Shown here piece by piece: positions 4,636 to 7,838 of a DNA stretch of 7,838 bases (position 1 is the stretch's first letter; each line of letters begins with the position of its first letter). Under the pieces are notes generated by a model that saw only the letters and a program-made list of their open reading frames with translations, did no database searches and had not been told where the DNA came from. The position numbers were made by a program, and so were the translations under genes. Source of the DNA: CAYQJC01 sp964417825 (lineage in GTDB: Bacteria > Patescibacteriota > Minisyncoccia > Minisyncoccales > CG1-02-41-26); contig CAYQJC010000024.1 in assembly GCA_964417825.1 (NCBI GenBank), positions 1 to 7,838 of the forward strand. Direction: 5' to 3'.

Positions 4636-5760
4636 ATGAAAATCGTTTTCACTGGTGGAGGAACCGCCGGTCACATTTTTCCAATAGTAGCTATTATTCG
4701 CGAAATGAAAAAAAATTATTCTGACAAGAATCTCAGGTTATTTTATCTTGGCCCAAAAGACAAATATAGCTTAACTCTATTAATCCAAGAAGGGGTTAAG
4801 ATAAAAACAATCGCTTGTGGTAAGTTAAGAAGATATTTTTCATTTGAAAATTTTTTAGATTTATTTAAAATCCCGATCGGTATTTTCCAATCTTTATTTT
4901 GGCTTTTTATTTTGGCTCCCGATTTGATTTTCAGCAAGGGAGGGTATGGTTCTTTTCCAACGGCCTTGGCAGCTTGGATTTTAAGAATCCCAATATTTCT
5001 ACACGAATCCGATGTGGCCCCAGGATTGGCTTCTCGAATCGAAAGCAAATGGGCTTTGGAAGTATTCACTTCTTTTGAAAAAACAGAGTTCTTTCCAAAA
5101 GAAAAAATAATCTGCGTTGGCAACCCCATTAGGACTGAACTATTGAACGGTTCATTTGAAGAAGCGAAACGAATATTTGAACTTCAAGGAGGCAAACCTC
5201 TAATTTTGATTTTGGGAGGCTCTCAGGGAGCTCAGGTTATAAACAATGTAATTATTCAAACTTTGCCCGAAATTTTGGAAGATTTCGAGATAGTCCACCA
5301 AACCGGTCAAAAAAATTATAATCAAATTAAAAAGAACGCTGAGGTTCTAATTACTCAAGAAAGCTTAAAGAAATATTACCATCCATTTCCTTTTCTGAAT
5401 GAATACCAACTTAAACATATTTTAACAAGCTGCAGTTTAGTGGTTTCAAGAGCTGGAGCAGGTTCAATTTTTGAGATAGCTGCTTGTGGAAAACCAGCTT
5501 TATTAATTCCTTTAGCAAATTCTGCTCAAAATCACCAGTTAAAAAATGCTTATCAATTTGCCCAGAGTGGGGGAGGAGAAGTAATCGAACAGGCAAACTT
5601 TAAACCCCATTTCTTCTTAGAAAGATTGAAATACCTCATTTCTCGGCCTGAACTTCTAAAAGAAATGAGTGAAAATTCAGCTAGTTTTGCTCGACCGAAA
5701 GCAGCTGAAATAATTGCAAATTATCTCCTTGACTATCTCATCCAAACCAAAGAAAAATAG
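4636..5760 (+). CDS. murG: Lipid II synthase, GlcNAc transferase MurG
   Basis: A GT-B fold glycosyltransferase on the inner membrane face that transfers GlcNAc from UDP-GlcNAc to lipid I, producing the lipid II that FtsW polymerises. The N-terminal domain shows GGGTAGHIFP (7-16) with the conserved H13, KGGYGSFP (101-108), and HESDVAPG (123-130), the counterpart of HEQN...PG. The C-terminal donor domain shows GNPIR (162-166), LGGSQGA (193-199), HQTG (221-224), SRAGAGSIFE (271-280) with E280 at the usual ribose-binding Glu, and QNHQLKNA (298-305). At 374 aa it has normal length. The hydrophobic patch around 75-95 (IPIGIFQSLFWLFIL) fits the membrane-association surface. It starts 39 nt after ftsW with no SD and a -10-like box before the ATG. 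Its TAG stop is part of the gltX -35. murC, a frequent next gene, is absent here. Confidence 0.95.
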   Translation: MKIVFTGGGTAGHIFPIVAIIREMKKNYSDKNLRLFYLGPKDKYSLTLLIQEGVKIKTIACGKLRRYFSFENFLDLFKIPIGIFQSLFWLFILAPDLIFSKGGYGSFPTALAAWILRIPIFLHESDVAPGLASRIESKWALEVFTSFEKTEFFPKEKIICVGNPIRTELLNGSFEEAKRIFELQGGKPLILILGGSQGAQVINNVIIQTLPEILEDFEIVHQTGQKNYNQIKKNAEVLITQESLKKYYHPFPFLNEYQLKHILTSCSLVVSRAGAGSIFEIAACGKPALLIPLANSAQNHQLKNAYQFAQSGGGEVIEQANFKPHFFLERLKYLISRPELLKEMSENSASFARPKAAEIIANYLLDYLIQTKEK

Positions 5761-5786
5761 ACAATTTTAGAAATTTGTTGTAAAAT
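5758..5786 (+). promoter_or_regulatory. gltX promoter overlapping the murG stop; leaderless start
   Basis: TAGACA (5758-5763, 5/6 to TTGACA) and TAAAAT (5781-5786, 5/6 to TATAAT) are separated by exactly 17 bp. The first three bases of the -35 are the murG stop codon. The -10 ends 5 nt before the first ATG (5792) and 8 nt before the second (5795), so the mRNA should begin at or within one codon of the start, without an SD. Confidence 0.7.
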
Positions 5787-5791
5787 AACTG

Positions 5792-7393
5792 ATGATGGAA
5801 GATCTCAATCCAACTTTTACTTTAGAAAAAGAAAAAGCTCAAGACCTAAAATTAATCAGACCAGGTGAGGTTAGAGTTAGAATTGCTCCTTCACCAACCG
5901 GACCCTTGCATATTGGCACAGCCAGAACTGCTCTTTTTAACTATCTCTTTGCTAAAAAATATAAAGGAAGTTTTATTTTAAGAATTGAAGATACTGATCC
6001 GGTAAGATCAAGCCGAGAATGGGAAAAAGACATTATGGAGGGATTAAAATGGTTAGGTATTGAATGGCAAGAAGGGCCAGATTTAGGAGGAAAATATGGG
6101 CCCTATCGACAATCGGAGAGAAAAGAAATTTACAGAAAATATATTAGACAGTTGATTAATGAAAAAAAGATTTATTTTTGTTTTTGCTCTCAAGAAGAAT
6201 TGGAAGCTCACCGACAATATTTAATGAGTATTGGCCAGCCCCCGCGCTATTCTGGAAAATGTCGAGATCTTTCAGAAAAAGAAGTAAAAAAGAATTTAGA
6301 AGCTAACAAACCTTTTGTCTTAAGGTTTAAAACTCCAACCAAAAAAGTTGTTTTTGAAGATATGTTGCGTGGGAAAATAACTCAGGATAGCGAAACTTTT
6401 GGAGACATTGTTGTAGCCAAAGATCTTTCAACTCCTTTATATAATTTAGCTTGCGTAATAGATGATTATGAGATGAAAATAACCCATGTCATTCGCGGAG
6501 AAGATCACATTCCAAACACCCCCAAACAAATATTGCTGGCAGAAGCTCTTGGTTTTAAAAAGCCCAAATACCTTCATTTACCGTTGATTCTAGGTCAAGA
6601 TCGGGCAAAACTCAGTTCAAGGCATGGAGCTAAATCAGTGTTGGAATATAAAAAAGATGGATATTTGCCCGAAACTATGATAAATTTCTTGGCTTTTTTA
6701 GGCTGGAATCCAGGTGATAGAAGAGAAATTTTTTCAATAAATTCGTTGATTCAAGAATTTTCTTTAGAAAGAATTCAGAAATCAGGGGCAGTATTTAATC
6801 CCCAAAAACTAGATTGGATAAATGGATTTTATATTAGGCAAAAATCTCCAGAAAAATTAACCGAACTTTGTTTGCCTTATTTAATCGAAGCGGGATTAAT
6901 TGAACCATATTTTGATACCGAAACTTACCCGCCAGCTTATGGAGGGAAAATTCTTACTCAGAAATTTAAAGTTAAAGAAACCGGAGAAGAGATCTCTTTT
7001 GAATATTTAAAAAAGGTCGTGACACTTTACCAAGAAAGGTTAAAAAAACTTTCAGAAATTTCTAGCTTAACCGATTTCTTTTTTAAAAAAGAATTAAAGT
7101 ATGAAAAAGATCTTTTGAAATGGAAAGATATGACAAACAAAGAACTTGCTCAATCCCTTGACAATTTAAAGAAAATACTTTCTCGTATTAAAGATGAAGA
7201 ATGGCAAAAAGGAAATTTAGAGAAAATTTTATTAGCTGAAGCTATTAAAGTAGGGGATAGAGGAAAAATACTTTGGCCTCTGAGAGTGGCTTTGACGGGC
7301 AAAGAAGCATCAGCAGGACCATTCGAAATAGCTGAAATATTGGGAAAAGAGAAGTGTTTAGAGAGGTTAAAACAAGCAAGAAAAAAAGTTTAA
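5792..7393 (+). CDS. gltX: Glutamyl-tRNA synthetase
   Basis: A class I aminoacyl-tRNA synthetase that charges tRNA with glutamate in the cytoplasm. Family features are APSPTGPLHIGTARTALFN (32-50) with the HIGH-type signature HIGT (40-43), RIEDTD (64-69), a zinc-binding set C130-x-C132 ... Y153-x3-C157 as in the E. coli enzyme, GEDHIPNTPKQ (236-246), and the KMSKS-type loop KLSSR (273-277). The C-terminal half (about 320-533) is the helical anticodon-binding region and contains WPLRVALTGKEASAG (495-509). The 533-aa length exceeds the roughly 470-500 usual for the family, partly through about 25 extra residues before VRVRIAPSP. No in-frame ATG, GTG or TTG lies nearer that motif, so the extension appears real. 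ATG 5795 is an equally good start. In organisms without GlnRS this enzyme also charges tRNA-Gln for the amidotransferase route; the sequence does not settle that. Confidence 0.95.
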   Translation: MMEDLNPTFTLEKEKAQDLKLIRPGEVRVRIAPSPTGPLHIGTARTALFNYLFAKKYKGSFILRIEDTDPVRSSREWEKDIMEGLKWLGIEWQEGPDLGGKYGPYRQSERKEIYRKYIRQLINEKKIYFCFCSQEELEAHRQYLMSIGQPPRYSGKCRDLSEKEVKKNLEANKPFVLRFKTPTKKVVFEDMLRGKITQDSETFGDIVVAKDLSTPLYNLACVIDDYEMKITHVIRGEDHIPNTPKQILLAEALGFKKPKYLHLPLILGQDRAKLSSRHGAKSVLEYKKDGYLPETMINFLAFLGWNPGDRREIFSINSLIQEFSLERIQKSGAVFNPQKLDWINGFYIRQKSPEKLTELCLPYLIEAGLIEPYFDTETYPPAYGGKILTQKFKVKETGEEISFEYLKKVVTLYQERLKKLSEISSLTDFFFKKELKYEKDLLKWKDMTNKELAQSLDNLKKILSRIKDEEWQKGNLEKILLAEAIKVGDRGKILWPLRVALTGKEASAGPFEIAEILGKEKCLERLKQARKKV

Positions 7394-7409
7394 TTACAAC
7401 ACCCATATC

Positions 7410-7784
7410 ATGAAGAATAGAGGATATTCCAAGTTATTATTAATCATTCTCTTAATCATTTTCTTAATCAATTTTGGATATTTTAATTTTACCTCAGCAG
7501 AAACTCAAACTCTTCCTAACTCAGAAAAAGAGCCAGTAATGATAAAAACCATTTTTAATTTCCTTAAAAAGGCTCTAAAAGAAGCTCTTTCTTGCTGGAA
7601 AGAAGCGCATCAGACGATAGCTAGTATCTGGAAAGAGAAGATTCTCCCCAAGATTCAAAAATGGTTTGAAAAGAAAAAGCCGATTATCAAACGAGAATTT
7701 GAAAAAGAAAAAAAGGAATTAAAGAAGGAAATAAAAGAAAATTTCTCTCAACTTTGGCAATGGATAAAAGAACTAGTTAGATAG
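7410..7784 (+). CDS. Small signal-anchored helical protein of unknown function (124 aa)
   Basis: I do not recognise this protein. A short basic start (KNRGYSK) leads into one strongly hydrophobic segment (about 9-27), then TSA|E (28-31). The latter resembles a signal-peptidase site, so the protein is either secreted or anchored in the membrane by its N terminus. Residues about 43-124 are long amphipathic Lys/Glu/Trp-rich helices (WKEA, IWKEK, QKWFEKKK, REFEKEKKELKKEIKE, LWQWIKEL) with one Cys (62). The hydrophobic core is built from a threefold 4-residue repeat (LIIL-LIIF-LINF) encoded by 12-bp tandem DNA. It starts 16 nt after gltX and has no SD; it may be read through with gltX or leaderless (weak TACAAC at 7395-7400). 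Exported charged coiled-coil proteins of this kind could act at the envelope, but no function can be assigned. Confidence 0.75.
   Translation: MKNRGYSKLLLIILLIIFLINFGYFNFTSAETQTLPNSEKEPVMIKTIFNFLKKALKEALSCWKEAHQTIASIWKEKILPKIQKWFEKKKPIIKREFEKEKKELKKEIKENFSQLWQWIKELVR
7439..7474 (+). repeat. In-frame 12-bp triplicate in the hydrophobic segment
   Basis: Three imperfect 12-bp units (ATTAATCATTCT, CTTAATCATTTT, CTTAATCAATTT) lie head to tail and are in frame. They encode the core of the signal or anchor segment of the 124-aa protein. Replication slippage in low-complexity DNA is a simple origin. Confidence 0.8.
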
Positions 7785-7804
7785 ACTTTTCCACAGCAGG
7801 GGAG

Positions 7805-7834
7805 TTGACAAAAAGGCTAGATAGGCCTTACAAT
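7805..7834 (+). promoter_or_regulatory. Strong promoter reading out of the window
   Basis: A perfect TTGACA (7805-7810) and TACAAT (7829-7834, 5/6) are separated by 18 bp. The predicted start lies just past the window end, so the gene it drives is not visible. AAGGC (7813-7817) and GCCTT (7825-7829) form a small inverted repeat within the spacer that could be an operator. No clear terminator separates it from the gene ending at 7784. Confidence 0.7.
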
Positions 7835-7838
7835 AATA

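Noticed and set aside
7787..7795. TTTTCCACA, a match to the relaxed DnaA-box consensus TTWTNCACA
   Set aside because: It is a single copy with no other boxes, dnaA or dnaN nearby. About one chance match is expected in every 16 kb of double-stranded sequence.
1..7838. None of the nine stop codons is TGA, which could hint at a reassigned TGA codon as in Gracilibacteria
   Set aside because: No in-frame TGA occurs in any gene, and TGG and GGN codons are used normally. Nine stops are too few to judge, and the inferred ancestral junction at 940 used TGA as a stop.

Overview
This AT-rich window has short intergenic spaces and every gene on the + strand. It carries a cell-wall block (murD, ftsW, murG) followed by gltX, plus small Lys/Glu-rich proteins of unknown function. 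Low GC, several core genes without a Shine-Dalgarno (SD) site, abundant AAA/GAA codons and small coiled-coil or signal-anchored hypotheticals fit a Candidate Phyla Radiation bacterium (Patescibacteria, probably Parcubacteria-like). That assignment is inferred from style, since the window holds no rRNA or other taxonomic marker.

Left part (1-1771): the hydrophobic tail of an upstream gene ends at 68. A compact hairpin-plus-T7 terminator (106-131) is interleaved with a strong promoter, TTGACA-N17-TATAGA. This drives a two-gene operon: a 253-aa coiled-coil protein and a 126-aa zinc-ribbon/winged-helix protein, closed by a good terminator (1334-1368). A third unit encodes a 97-aa helical protein and has its own terminator (1742-1771). 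All three genes have near-perfect SD sites, and the first and third share almost the same leader. At the junction of the first two genes a 20-bp tandem duplication has converted what reads as an ATGA stop/start overlap into separate stop and start codons.

Middle (1772-2036): a noncoding, repeat-rich stretch. It holds two copies of a 20-bp box containing TGTGGTATTTT, a perfect 16-bp tandem duplication, a 20-bp tandem duplication with one mismatch, and two hairpins that compete for the same bases. It ends in a TATAAA box 6 nt before the murD ATG.

Right part (2037-7784): murD and ftsW overlap by 14 nt. murG and gltX follow, each with a -10-like box 5-8 nt before its start codon and no SD, as expected for leaderless mRNAs. 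MurD, FtsW and MurG catalyse or support successive steps: D-Glu addition to UDP-MurNAc-L-Ala, septal glycan polymerisation, and GlcNAc transfer to make lipid II. murC does not follow murG as it often does; gltX (glutamyl-tRNA synthetase) is there instead. The last gene encodes a small signal-anchored helical protein. The window closes with another strong promoter reading out to the right.

No tRNA, rRNA, CRISPR array or transposase is visible. The most unusual points are the duplication at the operon junction, the split between SD-led accessory genes and leaderless-looking core genes, the alternative hairpins before murD, and the altered substrate-pocket lysines of MurD.
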